This document shows, one piece after another, positions 1 to 8,228 of a DNA stretch of 64,000 nucleotides. This DNA is from WTFV01 sp965200895 (GTDB lineage: Bacteria; Acidobacteriota; Vicinamibacteria; Vicinamibacterales; UBA8438). The translations under genes and the position numbers were made by a program. The stretch covers positions 1,922,001-1,986,000 of the forward strand of contig CBDAVM010000001.1 in assembly GCA_965200895.1 (NCBI GenBank). The letters run 5' to 3'. How positions within the stretch are numbered: the stretch's first letter is position 1; each line of letters opens with the position of its first letter. The notes beneath the pieces are model-generated. The model searched no databases. It was given only the letters and a program-made list of their open reading frames with translations, and was not told the origin of the DNA.

Positions 1-95
1 AGAAGACCGGCGCCACCCGGTTCATCGACGGTCCTGCGCCGGAGGCCGCACGCGAACTGGTGCGTCTTCTGCGAGAAGAAGCGAGGGTGTTGTGA
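1..95 (+). CDS. etfB: Electron transfer flavoprotein beta subunit, C-terminal end (partial)
   Basis: Only the last 30 codons lie in the window, in the frame that starts at base 3 and ends with TGA at 93-95. The visible tail, beginning KTGATRFIDG and ending in an Arg/Glu-rich helix, matches the usual end of EtfB. The gene overlaps etfA by four bases, so the two subunits are probably translated together. EtfB binds AMP and, with EtfA, carries electrons from acyl-CoA dehydrogenases to ETF:quinone oxidoreductase. The identity rests on this short tail plus the etfA and ETF-QO genes that follow. Confidence 0.8.
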   Translation, partial: KTGATRFIDGPAPEAARELVRLLREEARVL

Positions 96-1057
96 TTCTC
101 GTCATCGCGGAGCAGCGCGACGGCATGCTGAACCCGGCCACCTGGGAGACGGTGGCGGCCGCGCAACAGATGGACGGTCCGGTCGCGGCGGTCGTGGTCG
201 GAGCCGGCGTGCAGGGCCCGGCCTCCGAGCTGGCCGCGGCGGATGTCGCCGAGGTGCTCGCGGTGGAGCACGACGCGCTCGAGCCGTACACGCCGGACGG
301 CTTCGTCACCGCGCTCGCCCAGGTGATCGAGCGGACCGATCCGGATCTCGTGCTGTTCCCGCACACCTACCAGACCCGCGACTTCGCGCCGGCGCTGGCG
401 GCGCGTCTCGGGCGGATGCTGATCCCGGACTGCATCGGCGCGAAGCTGCGCGACGGCCGGCGGGAGCTCGTGCGGCCCATGTTCCAGGGCAAGTTCGTTG
501 CGAATGTGCTGCCGGACGGGCCGACGCCGCACTTCGCCAGCTTCCAGATCGGCGCGTACCGGGCCGACGCCTGCGCGCGCGGGGCGGGGCCGGCGCCGGT
601 GCGGGCAGTCGCCGTCGAAGTCGATGCGGCCGCGATCCGCCAGCGCCCGGAGGCCCCCTTCAGGGAAGCGAAGCAGGCCGTCGACCTGACCCAGGCCGAG
701 CGGATCGTCGCCGTCGGTCGCGGCATCAAGGGCCAGGAGCACCTGCCGCTCGCCCGGGACCTCGCGCGGGCGATAGACGCCGAGCTGGCCGCGTCCCGGC
801 CGATCTGCGACGCCGGCTGGCTGCCGATGGACCGGCAGATCGGCAGCTCGGGACAGACCGTCGCGCCGAAGCTGTACCTCGCGGTCGGCATCTCCGGCGC
901 GATCCAGCATCTGGTCGGGATGAAGGGCGCACGCACTATCGTCGCCCTCAACAAGGACGCGGACGCGCCGATCTTCGAGGTCGCGGACTACGGCATCGTC
1001 GGCGACCTGTTCGAGGTGGTCCCCGCGATCATGGCGGCGCTCGAGGCCGAGGCGTAG
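92..1057 (+). CDS. etfA: Electron transfer flavoprotein alpha subunit
   Basis: This 321-residue protein has the EtfA architecture: an N-terminal ETF domain starting MILVIAEQRDG, then the FAD-binding C-terminal half. The C-terminal part carries the signature running from GSSGQTVAPKLYLAVGISGA to the LNKDADAPIF and ADYGIVGD segments (about residues 250-310). The GTG start overlaps the TGA of etfB. With EtfB it forms a soluble FAD/AMP heterodimer that accepts electrons from flavin dehydrogenases, typically in beta-oxidation and amino acid breakdown. The ETF-quinone oxidoreductase gene starts four bases after its stop, so donor and quinone-linked acceptor form one transcription unit. Length is normal and no damage is visible. 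Confidence 0.96.
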   Translation: MILVIAEQRDGMLNPATWETVAAAQQMDGPVAAVVVGAGVQGPASELAAADVAEVLAVEHDALEPYTPDGFVTALAQVIERTDPDLVLFPHTYQTRDFAPALAARLGRMLIPDCIGAKLRDGRRELVRPMFQGKFVANVLPDGPTPHFASFQIGAYRADACARGAGPAPVRAVAVEVDAAAIRQRPEAPFREAKQAVDLTQAERIVAVGRGIKGQEHLPLARDLARAIDAELAASRPICDAGWLPMDRQIGSSGQTVAPKLYLAVGISGAIQHLVGMKGARTIVALNKDADAPIFEVADYGIVGDLFEVVPAIMAALEAEA

Positions 1058-1061
1058 CGAC

Positions 1062-2720
1062 GTGGAGCGCGAGACGCTCGACGTTGATGTCCTCATCGTC
1101 GGCGGCGGCCCCTCGGGACTCGCCGCCGCGTACCGTCTCGCCCGGCGGAACGCGGAGCAGGGCGGCGAACCGCTGGCGGTGGCCGTCCTGGAGAAGGCGC
1201 GCGCGGCCGGCGCCCACATGCTGTCCGGGGCGGTGCTCGATCCGTCGGCCCTGTCCGAACTGATGCCGGACTGGAAGAGCCGCGGCGCGCCCCTCGACGT
1301 ACCCGTCCGCGAGGACCGCATCTGTTTCCTGACCGCGCGCCGGGCGCTGCCGTTTCCCGTTACGCCGCCGCCGCTGCGCAACCACGGCCATTACGTGGTG
1401 TCGCTGAACCGGCTCGGCAAGTGGCTGACGGAGCAGGTCGAGGCAGCCGGCGTCGATGTCTTCACCGGGTTCGCGGGGACGGAGCTGCTCTACGCGGGGG
1501 ACCGCGTCGTCGGGGTGCGAACCGGCGACCGCGGCGTCGACCGGCACGGGGAGCGCAGGGCGACGTTCGAGCCGGGCGTCGACATCCGTGCGAAGGTCAC
1601 CATCCTGGCCGACGGCGTGCGCGGCAACCTGACCAAGATCCTGATTCGGCGGTTCGGCCTCGACGCCGGGCGCGCGCCGCAGAACTACGCCATCGGCATC
1701 AAGGAGCTGTGGGACATCCCCGCGGACCGGCTGCCGGCCGGGTCCGTGATCCACACGCTGGGGCATCCGCTGCGCTGCGAGGAGTTCGGCGGCGGGTTCA
1801 TCTACGCGCTGCCGGATGGGCGTCTGTCGGTGGGTTTCGTGGCCGGGCTCGACTATCGCGATCCGCTGTTCGATCCGCACGTCGCGTTCCAGCGCTTCAA
1901 GCGCCACCCGTTCGTCGCGGACCTGCTCGCGGGCGGGCAGATGGTGCGATACGGCGCCAAGGCGCTTCCCGAAGGGGGCTGGCACGCGCTGCCGCGCTGT
2001 CACGTCGCCGGGGCGCTCGTCGTGGGCGACGCGGCCGGATTCCTCAATTCGATGCGGCTCAAGGGCATCCATCTCGCGATGCGGAGCGGGATGCACGCGG
2101 CGGACGTGGCTCTTCGGGCCGTGCGCGAGGACGACGTCTCGGCCGCTCGGCTGTCCGAGTACGCGCGGCTCATCGAGGCGGGGCCGATCCGTCGCGAGCT
2201 GTACCCCGTGCGCAACGTGCACCAGAGCTTCGCCGGGGGCCTGCTGGCCGGCCTGCTCTACTCCGGCCTGTCGCTGTTGACCGGCGGCTGGTGGGTACGG
2301 GATCCGATGCCGTCGCACGCGGGCCACGAGCGGATGCAGACCGTGTCCCGGTACCACGGCGCCGGGGCGTCGCCGGCGCCGCCGAGCGCGCCGATCGATC
2401 GGGCGCTGACCTTCGACCGGCTGACCAACGTCCACTACTCGGGCACGCGGCACGAGGAGAATCAGCCGTCGCACCTGCTCGTCGCCGATACCGACATCTG
2501 CCGGACGCGCTGCACCGAGGACTACCGCAATCCCTGCACGCGTTTCTGCCCCGCCAACGTGTACGAGATCGTCGACGCGGACATCGGGAAGGGCAAGCGG
2601 CTGCAGATCAACGCCTCGAACTGCGTGCACTGCAAGACGTGCGACATCATGGACCCCTACCAGATCATCGACTGGGTGCCGCCGGAGGGCGGCGGCGGTC
2701 CGTCCTACGAAGGCATGTGA
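1062..2720 (+). CDS. Electron transfer flavoprotein-ubiquinone oxidoreductase
   Basis: This 552-residue protein passes electrons from reduced ETF to the quinone pool at the cytoplasmic membrane. An FAD Rossmann motif (VLIVGGGPSGLAAAYR) lies near residues 9-25. The 4Fe-4S domain is at the C-terminus: Cys residues in CRTRCTEDYRNPCTRFCP (near 480-500) and in NCVHCKTCDIMDP (near 522-534), followed by the usual closing WVPPEGGGGPSYEGM. The GTG start four bases behind etfA fits an etfBA-ETFQO operon. Size and domain order match the mitochondrial and bacterial single-chain enzyme (ETFDH type). The acyltransferase gene that follows overlaps it by four bases. Confidence 0.96.
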   Translation: MERETLDVDVLIVGGGPSGLAAAYRLARRNAEQGGEPLAVAVLEKARAAGAHMLSGAVLDPSALSELMPDWKSRGAPLDVPVREDRICFLTARRALPFPVTPPPLRNHGHYVVSLNRLGKWLTEQVEAAGVDVFTGFAGTELLYAGDRVVGVRTGDRGVDRHGERRATFEPGVDIRAKVTILADGVRGNLTKILIRRFGLDAGRAPQNYAIGIKELWDIPADRLPAGSVIHTLGHPLRCEEFGGGFIYALPDGRLSVGFVAGLDYRDPLFDPHVAFQRFKRHPFVADLLAGGQMVRYGAKALPEGGWHALPRCHVAGALVVGDAAGFLNSMRLKGIHLAMRSGMHAADVALRAVREDDVSAARLSEYARLIEAGPIRRELYPVRNVHQSFAGGLLAGLLYSGLSLLTGGWWVRDPMPSHAGHERMQTVSRYHGAGASPAPPSAPIDRALTFDRLTNVHYSGTRHEENQPSHLLVADTDICRTRCTEDYRNPCTRFCPANVYEIVDADIGKGKRLQINASNCVHCKTCDIMDPYQIIDWVPPEGGGGPSYEGM

Positions 2721-3412
2721 GCCGCCGCGACGCCCGGCCCCGGCGTCTGTCCAACCGCCAGATGGCCTCGGCCGCGGCGATCTCCGCGATCGGGCAGCCG
2801 CTGCTCGCCGCCCTCGGCCGGACTCTGCGGTGGACGGCCCACGGGCTGCACCACTACGATGCGGTTCAGGCGTCGGGCCGGCAGCCGGTCCTGGCGTTCT
2901 GGCACGGCCGCATCGTGCACGCCACCTGGTTCTTCCGCCGACGCGGCATCGTCGTCATGATCAGCGAGAACTTCGACGGCGAGTGGATCGGACGGCTCAT
3001 CGAGAGGTTCGGCTACCGCACCGCACGCGGCTCGACGTCGCGCGGCGGCGCCCGCGCACTGGTTCGCATGCGCCGTCTGGCGGCGGGCGGTGCGCCGACC
3101 GGTTTCGCGGTGGACGGCCCGCGCGGTCCGGCCTGCTCGGTGCAGCCCGGCGCGGTCTGGCTGGCCAGCCTCACCGGCAACCCCGTGCTGCCGTTCCACA
3201 GCGAGGCCGACCGATTCTGGACCGCGCGGAGCTGGGACGGGACGCAGGTGCCGAAGCCGTTCGCCCGCGCGGCGATGGTGGTCGGGGCGCCGATCGACGT
3301 GCCGCCCCGCGCCGACCCCGAGCTGATCGAGAGCCGGCGCGTGGAGCTGGAGCGCTCACTGCACGACGTGGCGGCGCGCGCGCAGGCGATCGTGCGCGGC
3401 CCCGCTGACTGA
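2717..3412 (+). CDS. Lysophospholipid acyltransferase family protein (DUF374-like)
   Basis: The start is the GTG at 2717, which overlaps the stop of the previous gene (GTGA). The open frame extends further upstream, but only as a shadow of the ETF-QO gene. The 231-residue product has the DUF374 pattern: LAFWHGRIVHATWFF (the H of the HxxxxD-like acyltransferase site is replaced by the WHGR form of this family), then RGSTSRGG, and FAVDGPRGP around residues 130-138. DUF374 proteins are inner-membrane-associated acyltransferases related to LpxL and PlsC. In several bacteria they act on lipid A or other glycolipids, but the substrate here is unknown. Tight coupling to the ETF genes suggests lipid metabolism without proving it. 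Confidence 0.8.
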   Translation: MSRRDARPRRLSNRQMASAAAISAIGQPLLAALGRTLRWTAHGLHHYDAVQASGRQPVLAFWHGRIVHATWFFRRRGIVVMISENFDGEWIGRLIERFGYRTARGSTSRGGARALVRMRRLAAGGAPTGFAVDGPRGPACSVQPGAVWLASLTGNPVLPFHSEADRFWTARSWDGTQVPKPFARAAMVVGAPIDVPPRADPELIESRRVELERSLHDVAARAQAIVRGPAD

Positions 3413-3498
3413 GTCTGCCGAGGAGTTGCCGGCCGGGCGTCGGCGTCGCAGTCGGCGATTGTCCGGCTGGTCGGATGAGAGTCGGAAGGAGAACCGAG

Positions 3499-4536
3499 AT
3501 GACGAAGTCGGATGTGCTGCTCGTTTCGTCGCCCCGCTTCGTCGATCACCGGACGCCCGACGGGCACCCGGAGCAACCGGCGCGCGCGGAGGTCATGGCG
3601 CGCGCGGCCGAGCGCTGGGCCGCGGGCGGCGGTCGGACGGCGGCGCCGGAACCGGTCTCCGACGCGGCGCTCGCGCGGGTCCACGACGGTCGCTACCTCG
3701 CGGACATTGCAGCCACGGCGGGACGTCGCGCGCGGCTCGACCCCGACACCTACACGTCGCCCGACTCGGAAACGGTGGCGCGGCTGGCGGCGGGGGCGGC
3801 GGTGGCCGCCGTCGACCATGCGCTCGACCACGGCGCGCCGGGACTCGCCTTCGTGCGGCCGCCGGGGCACCACGCCGAGCGGGCGCGGGCGATGGGTTTC
3901 TGCCTGTACAACAACGCCGCCGTCGCCGCCGCGCACGCGCTGGCGCGCGGCCTGGAGCGGGTTGCGGTGGTCGACTACGACGTCCATCACGGCAACGGCA
4001 TCCAGTGGATCTTCTATGACGATCCGCGGGTCCTGTATGTCTCGACGCACCAGTATCCGTTCTATCCGGGCACCGGGGCGGCTGACGACGTCGGACGTGG
4101 CGACGGGGCGGGGACGACCGTCAACGTGCCGCTGGCGGCCGGTGCGGGCGACGCGGACCTCGACCGCGTGTTCCGCGAGGTGGTGATGCCGATACTGGGC
4201 GCCTACGCTCCGGACGCCGTGGTGCTGTCGGCCGGCTTCGACGCACACGCGGCCGATCCGCTCGGCGGGATGCAGCTCTCGACGGGGGGTTACGCCGTCC
4301 TGACGCGCCGCCTCCGGTCGTTCGCGGCTGACCGCTGCGCCGGCCGGCTCGCCGTCGTCACCGAAGGCGGCTACGACCTGCAGGCGCTGGGGGCGTGCCT
4401 GGACAGCACGCTGGATGTCTGCGCGGCGGACCCGCCCGCGTTCATCCCGCCGCTGCGTGGGTCGACGGCGGTCGCTGCCGCCGCTCTCCAGTCGGTTACC
4501 CGGGCCCAGTCGCCGTACTGGCCCGGCGTCGGTTGA
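3499..4536 (+). CDS. Histone deacetylase family amidohydrolase
   Basis: I place the start at ATG 3499 because a GAAGGAG ribosome site sits seven bases before it; an in-frame start at 3475 lacks such a site. The 345-residue protein shows the arginase/deacetylase fold motifs: HPEQPARA near the N-terminus, RPPGHHAE with the catalytic His pair, FCLYNNAAVAA, VDYDVHHGNG with zinc ligands Asp and His, and LSAGFDAHAADPLGG with the third ligand Asp. It ends with EGGYDL. Bacterial class II HDAC-like enzymes deacetylate small molecules such as acetylpolyamines or act on acetyl-lysine. Substrate cannot be read from the sequence. It is transcribed alone, with 86 bp before it and a 281-bp gap after it. Confidence 0.92.
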   Translation: MTKSDVLLVSSPRFVDHRTPDGHPEQPARAEVMARAAERWAAGGGRTAAPEPVSDAALARVHDGRYLADIAATAGRRARLDPDTYTSPDSETVARLAAGAAVAAVDHALDHGAPGLAFVRPPGHHAERARAMGFCLYNNAAVAAAHALARGLERVAVVDYDVHHGNGIQWIFYDDPRVLYVSTHQYPFYPGTGAADDVGRGDGAGTTVNVPLAAGAGDADLDRVFREVVMPILGAYAPDAVVLSAGFDAHAADPLGGMQLSTGGYAVLTRRLRSFAADRCAGRLAVVTEGGYDLQALGACLDSTLDVCAADPPAFIPPLRGSTAVAAAALQSVTRAQSPYWPGVG

Positions 4537-4688
4537 CGGCCGCGCCATCGCCGGCCTGAGGATCGGATTCGACGCGTGCGGGGGATGCGTGCCGCAGGGC
4601 GCGGCCCGCAGTTGCCGGCGGCGCCGTGGAGGCTCACCGGGAGTGGGGCCGCCGCGTGGGTCTCGTGACTCCCCGTCGTTACCGGGCG

Positions 4689-4750
4689 GGCCCGGTCCCG
4701 TCAACAGCTCGTCGAGTGCGGCCCGGTCCTGTCAACGCCTCGTCGGGAGC
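4689..4750 (+). repeat. Two tandem 31-bp repeats upstream of leuS
   Basis: Two adjoining 31-bp units (4689-4719 and 4720-4750) begin with GGCCCGGTCC and share GTCAAC and CTCGTCG blocks, differing at a handful of positions. They lie in the 281-bp gap between the deacetylase-like gene and leuS, about 50 bp before the leuS promoter. Function is unknown: binding sites for a regulator or replication slippage are both possible. Nothing else gene-like is visible in this gap. Confidence 0.75.
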
Positions 4751-4802
4751 GGCGCCGCGCGTGGCGCTCGGGGCCCGGGTGGCGCCTGGGCCGTTGGCAG
4801 AC

Positions 4803-4817
4803 TGGTACAATCCTTCC
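4803..4817 (+). promoter_or_regulatory. Extended -10 promoter, leaderless start of leuS
   Basis: The sequence TGGTACAAT (4803-4811) is an extended -10 element (TG, one base, TACAAT). The likely leuS start codon GTG lies at 4818, six bases after it, which is where transcription should begin. The mRNA would then have no leader, and no ribosome-binding site is visible before the GTG. There is no good -35 box, as expected for an extended -10 promoter. Confidence 0.5.
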
Positions 4818-7370
4818 GTGCGCGACTACGACCCCCGGACCATCGAGAAGAAGTGGCAGCGGCGCTGGCGCGAGCGCCGGGCTTTCGAGGTGATCGCGGA
4901 CCCGTCGCGACCGAAGTTCTATTGCCTCGTGATGTTCGCATACCCGTCCGGCCACGCTCATGTCGGCCACGTACGCAACTACATGATCGGTGACGTCGTG
5001 GCGCGCATGAAGCGGATGCGCGGCTGCAATGTGCTCCACCCGTTCGGTTGGGACGCGTTCGGCATGCCCGCCGAGAACGCAGCCATCAGGAACCGCACGC
5101 ATCCCGAGACCTGGACGCGCGCGAACATCGCGCACATGAAGGACCAGTTGCAACGACTCGGGATCAGTTATGCCTGGGAGCGTGAGATCGCCACCTGCGA
5201 CCCGCAGTACTACCGCTGGAATCAGTGGCTGTTCCTGAAGATGTACGAGCGGGGCCTGGCCTACCGTAGACAGTCGGCCGTCAACTGGTGTTCGGACTGC
5301 AACACGGTCCTGGCCAACGAGCAGGTCGTCGACGACGGCTGCTGGCGCTGCGGCACGACGGTCGAGACGCGCGACCTGAAGCAGTGGTTCCTGCGCATCA
5401 CGGAGTACGCCGACGAGCTGCTCGACGGGACCCATGCGCTGGACCAGTGGCCGGACAAGGTGCTGACGATGCAGCGCAACTGGATTGGGCGCTCGCACGG
5501 CGCCCGGGTCCGTTTCCCGCTGGCCGGCTCCGCCCGCGAAGCCGGCGCGCCGGAGGAGGGCATCGAGGTCTTCACGACGCGCATCGACACGATCTTCGGG
5601 GCGACCTTCGTCCTGCTGGCCCCGGAGCATCCGCTCGTCGAGCGGATTGCGGCCGAGCGGCCCGACGCGGATGCGTTCCGCGCCCGCGTGGGACGCTTTC
5701 GCGCCCTGGATCGGATGGCGCGGCTGACCGGGCAGATCGACAAGGAGGGCGTCGACACGGGCCGCCGCGCGGTCAACCCGTTCACCGGCGAGACGGTTCC
5801 GATCTGGGTGGCCAACTTCGTGCTCGCCGAGTACGGCACCGGGGCGATCATGGCCGTGCCCGCCCACGACCAGCGCGACCTGGAGTTTGCGCGCAAGTAC
5901 GGCCTGCCGGTGCGCGTGGTCATCCAGCCGGAGGACGGCGCGGTGCTGGACGACGGGCTGGAGAGCGCGTTCTCGGATCCCGGCCGCCTCGTCGACTCCG
6001 GGGAGTTCTCCGGACTCGGGAGCGACCGGGCGCGGACGGTCATGACCGAGGCCGCCGAGCAGCGGGAACTCGGGCGCGGGCAGGTGCAGTATCGCCTGAA
6101 GGACTGGGGCATCTCACGCCAGCGCTACTGGGGCACGCCCATCCCGATCATCTACTGCGACCGCTGCGGGATGCGTCCGGTGCCCGAGGATCAGCTTCCC
6201 GTGGAGCTGCCCCGGGTGGAGGAGTTCACCGGCCGCGGCGACTCGCCCCTCGCGCAGGTGGAGGAGTTCGTCAATACGACCTGTCCGGACTGCGGGGGCG
6301 GCGCCCGTCGCGAGACCGACACGATGGACACGTTCGTCGATTCCTCGTGGTATTTCTACCGCTACTGCGACCCGCACGGCGACAGCGCACCGTTCGATGC
6401 CGGCGCCGTCCGCTACTGGGCGCCGATCGATTTCTACAGCGGCGGGGTCGAGCACGCCATCCTGCACCTGATCTACTCCCGCTTCTTCTGCAAGGTGCTG
6501 CGCGACCTCGGGCTGGTGCATCACGACGAGCCGTTCACCCGGCTGCTGACCCAGGGGATGGTGCTGCGCGACGGCGCGGTGATGTCCAAGTCGAAGGGCA
6601 ATGTCGTCGATCCGGACGAGATGACGGCGACCTGCGGCGCCGACGCGCTGCGGCTCTACGAGATGTTCGTCGCGCCTCCGGAGAAGGAGATCGAGTGGAC
6701 CGATGCCGGGCTCGACGGCAGCGCCCGTTTCCTGGCCCGCGTCTGGCGGCTGGTGACACCGTTCACCGAGGTCTGCGCGGCAGGCGAGGTCCCCGCGGTC
6801 GGGGGGCTGGAATTGCCGGACGCCGAGCGGACGCTGCGCCGCAAGACCCACGACACGATCCGGCGCGTCTCGGAGGATCTCGATCCGCGCGTCCATCTGA
6901 ACACCGCCGTGTCGGCGCTGATGGAGCTGGTGAACGACCTGTACGCCTTCTGCGAACGGGCGCGCGTGGGACCGTTCGCGCCCGATCCGGCGGCGCCGGC
7001 GGCAGGCGCCGGGCCCGTGTTGCTGGCCGTGGTGCGCGAGGCGATTGAGGCGCTCGTACGCATGCTCTCGCCCTTCACGCCGCACCTGTGCGAGGAGCTG
7101 TGGGAAGCCCTGGGACACGACGAGGGGATCGAAGCGGCGGGCTGGCCGACCTTCGACCCTGCCGTGGCGCGCGCCGAGACGCTGGTCCTGCCGGTACAGG
7201 TGAACGGCAAGGTGCGGGCGAGGCTGACCGTCGCGGTCGACGCCAACGAGGACGAGCTGCGCCGCCTCGCGCTGGCCCAGACGCAGGTGCAGGCGCACAC
7301 CGCCGGCCGGACCGTCGACCGTGTGGTCGTCGTTCCGGGCCGGCTGGTCAACATCGTCGCCAAATCGTGA
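4818..7370 (+). CDS. leuS: Leucine--tRNA ligase
   Basis: I chose GTG 4818 because homology begins there (VRDYDPRTIEKKWQ) and the promoter abuts it; an earlier in-frame GTG at 4626 would add an unlikely Pro/Arg tail. The 850-residue class I synthetase has the HIGH motif in YPSGHAHVGHVRN (about residues 38-50). A zinc-ribbon-like segment with CSDCNTVLANEQV and CWRC follows, then the CP1 editing domain with TTRIDTIFGATF, and KMSKS as VMSKSKGNVVDP near residue 588. The anticodon-binding and C-terminal domains are complete, ending in VNGKVRARL and beyond. It charges tRNA-Leu in the cytoplasm. The lptE gene follows after 13 bp. Confidence 0.97.
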   Translation: MRDYDPRTIEKKWQRRWRERRAFEVIADPSRPKFYCLVMFAYPSGHAHVGHVRNYMIGDVVARMKRMRGCNVLHPFGWDAFGMPAENAAIRNRTHPETWTRANIAHMKDQLQRLGISYAWEREIATCDPQYYRWNQWLFLKMYERGLAYRRQSAVNWCSDCNTVLANEQVVDDGCWRCGTTVETRDLKQWFLRITEYADELLDGTHALDQWPDKVLTMQRNWIGRSHGARVRFPLAGSAREAGAPEEGIEVFTTRIDTIFGATFVLLAPEHPLVERIAAERPDADAFRARVGRFRALDRMARLTGQIDKEGVDTGRRAVNPFTGETVPIWVANFVLAEYGTGAIMAVPAHDQRDLEFARKYGLPVRVVIQPEDGAVLDDGLESAFSDPGRLVDSGEFSGLGSDRARTVMTEAAEQRELGRGQVQYRLKDWGISRQRYWGTPIPIIYCDRCGMRPVPEDQLPVELPRVEEFTGRGDSPLAQVEEFVNTTCPDCGGGARRETDTMDTFVDSSWYFYRYCDPHGDSAPFDAGAVRYWAPIDFYSGGVEHAILHLIYSRFFCKVLRDLGLVHHDEPFTRLLTQGMVLRDGAVMSKSKGNVVDPDEMTATCGADALRLYEMFVAPPEKEIEWTDAGLDGSARFLARVWRLVTPFTEVCAAGEVPAVGGLELPDAERTLRRKTHDTIRRVSEDLDPRVHLNTAVSALMELVNDLYAFCERARVGPFAPDPAAPAAGAGPVLLAVVREAIEALVRMLSPFTPHLCEELWEALGHDEGIEAAGWPTFDPAVARAETLVLPVQVNGKVRARLTVAVDANEDELRRLALAQTQVQAHTAGRTVDRVVVVPGRLVNIVAKS

Positions 7371-7383
7371 GAGGAGCGCTCGG

Positions 7384-8058
7384 ATGCATGGCACCACACC
7401 GGGAGGCAACGCGGGCGCCGCGGGCGGTACTGCCGCACGCGGGCGGAGCGGACGACCCCGTTGTCGTCCGCCGCATCACGGCCGCGTGGCGGCGGGCGGC
7501 GGCGCCGCACGGATACGGCCCGGGCTGCTGGTCCCCGCACTGCTCGTCGCCGTCGCCGGCAGCGCCCTGTCCGCATGCGGCTACACGCTGGCTGGCCGCG
7601 GGTCGTTCCTGCCGGACTACATTGAGACCGTCGCCATCCCGATGTTCGACAACAACACCGCGGTCTTCGACGTCGAGCAGCTCCTGACGCAGGAGGTGCG
7701 CACCGCGTTCATCAGCCGCGGCTCCTACCGCGTCCAGACGGACACTGCTGGCGCCGACGCGACGTTGTCCGGGACCATCAGGGACATCCGCATCGCGCCG
7801 GCGAGCTTCAGCGCCGACCAGCAGGCGTCGCGTTACGTTTTCACGCTGCAGGCGAGCATCGAGTTCCGCGACATGACGACCAACGAGATCGTCTGGGACG
7901 ACCCGCAGATGATATTCAGCGACGAGTACGAGGTGGCGTCCGGCGTTGGCGACATCGCCAGCGTCTCGACGTTCTTCGGACAGCAGGCCAACACCGTCGA
8001 GCGTCTTGCGGTGGACTTCGCGACGACGGTGGTCAGTTCCATTCTGGAGGCCTTCTAG
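7384..8058 (+). CDS. lptE: LPS-assembly lipoprotein LptE-like
   Basis: ATG 7384 is preceded by GAGAGGAG, a good ribosome site. The 224-residue product has an unusually long basic N-region (about 45 residues), a hydrophobic segment LVPALLVAVAG and a lipobox LSAC with Cys near residue 64, so it should be an outer-membrane lipoprotein. The mature start CGYTLAGRGSFLP and the phrase VAIPMFDNNT are typical of the LptE/RlpB family, which plugs the LptD barrel and helps insert lipopolysaccharide. A GTG or ATG downstream could be the true start, which would shorten the odd N-region. Its presence indicates a diderm with LPS or a similar glycolipid. Confidence 0.85.
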   Translation: MHGTTPGGNAGAAGGTAARGRSGRPRCRPPHHGRVAAGGGAARIRPGLLVPALLVAVAGSALSACGYTLAGRGSFLPDYIETVAIPMFDNNTAVFDVEQLLTQEVRTAFISRGSYRVQTDTAGADATLSGTIRDIRIAPASFSADQQASRYVFTLQASIEFRDMTTNEIVWDDPQMIFSDEYEVASGVGDIASVSTFFGQQANTVERLAVDFATTVVSSILEAF

Positions 8059-8165
8059 GAGCTTGCGCCGCAGAAACGCAACGAAGTGAGTTCTGCGGCG
8101 CAAACTCCTGGGGCGGTGGGGGCGGGGGCCGAACACGGAGCCTTGCGACGGGTTCGGCGGCGCTA
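8057..8165 (+). repeat. Dispersed two-hairpin intergenic repeat, copy A
   Basis: This copy starts at the stop codon of lptE. Its first half is a strong hairpin: AGGAGCTTGCGCCGCAGAA at 8057-8075 pairs with 8091-8109 (one mismatch in 19). The second half, GGCCGAACACGGAGCC onwards, ends GGCGCTAG at 8165. Related copies are at 14741-14795, 18600-18706 (minus) and 26438-26543. There is no T run, so it is not a classical terminator, although it could end or stabilise transcripts like a REP element. Confidence 0.85.
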
Positions 8166-8228
8166 GACGGAAGGCACCGGTGGTTGCCCCGCGCGTCGCA
8201 CCTGCCGCGGGTTCTTCCTGGATCCTGT

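Noticed and set aside
2717..3412. Long 663-residue protein starting at 1421
   Set aside because: The first two thirds are an off-frame reading of the ETF-QO gene; acyltransferase homology begins only after GTG 2717.
4537..4817. T-box or attenuator before leuS
   Set aside because: No T-box sequence, leader peptide rich in Leu codons or terminator-like stem was found, and the promoter abuts the gene.
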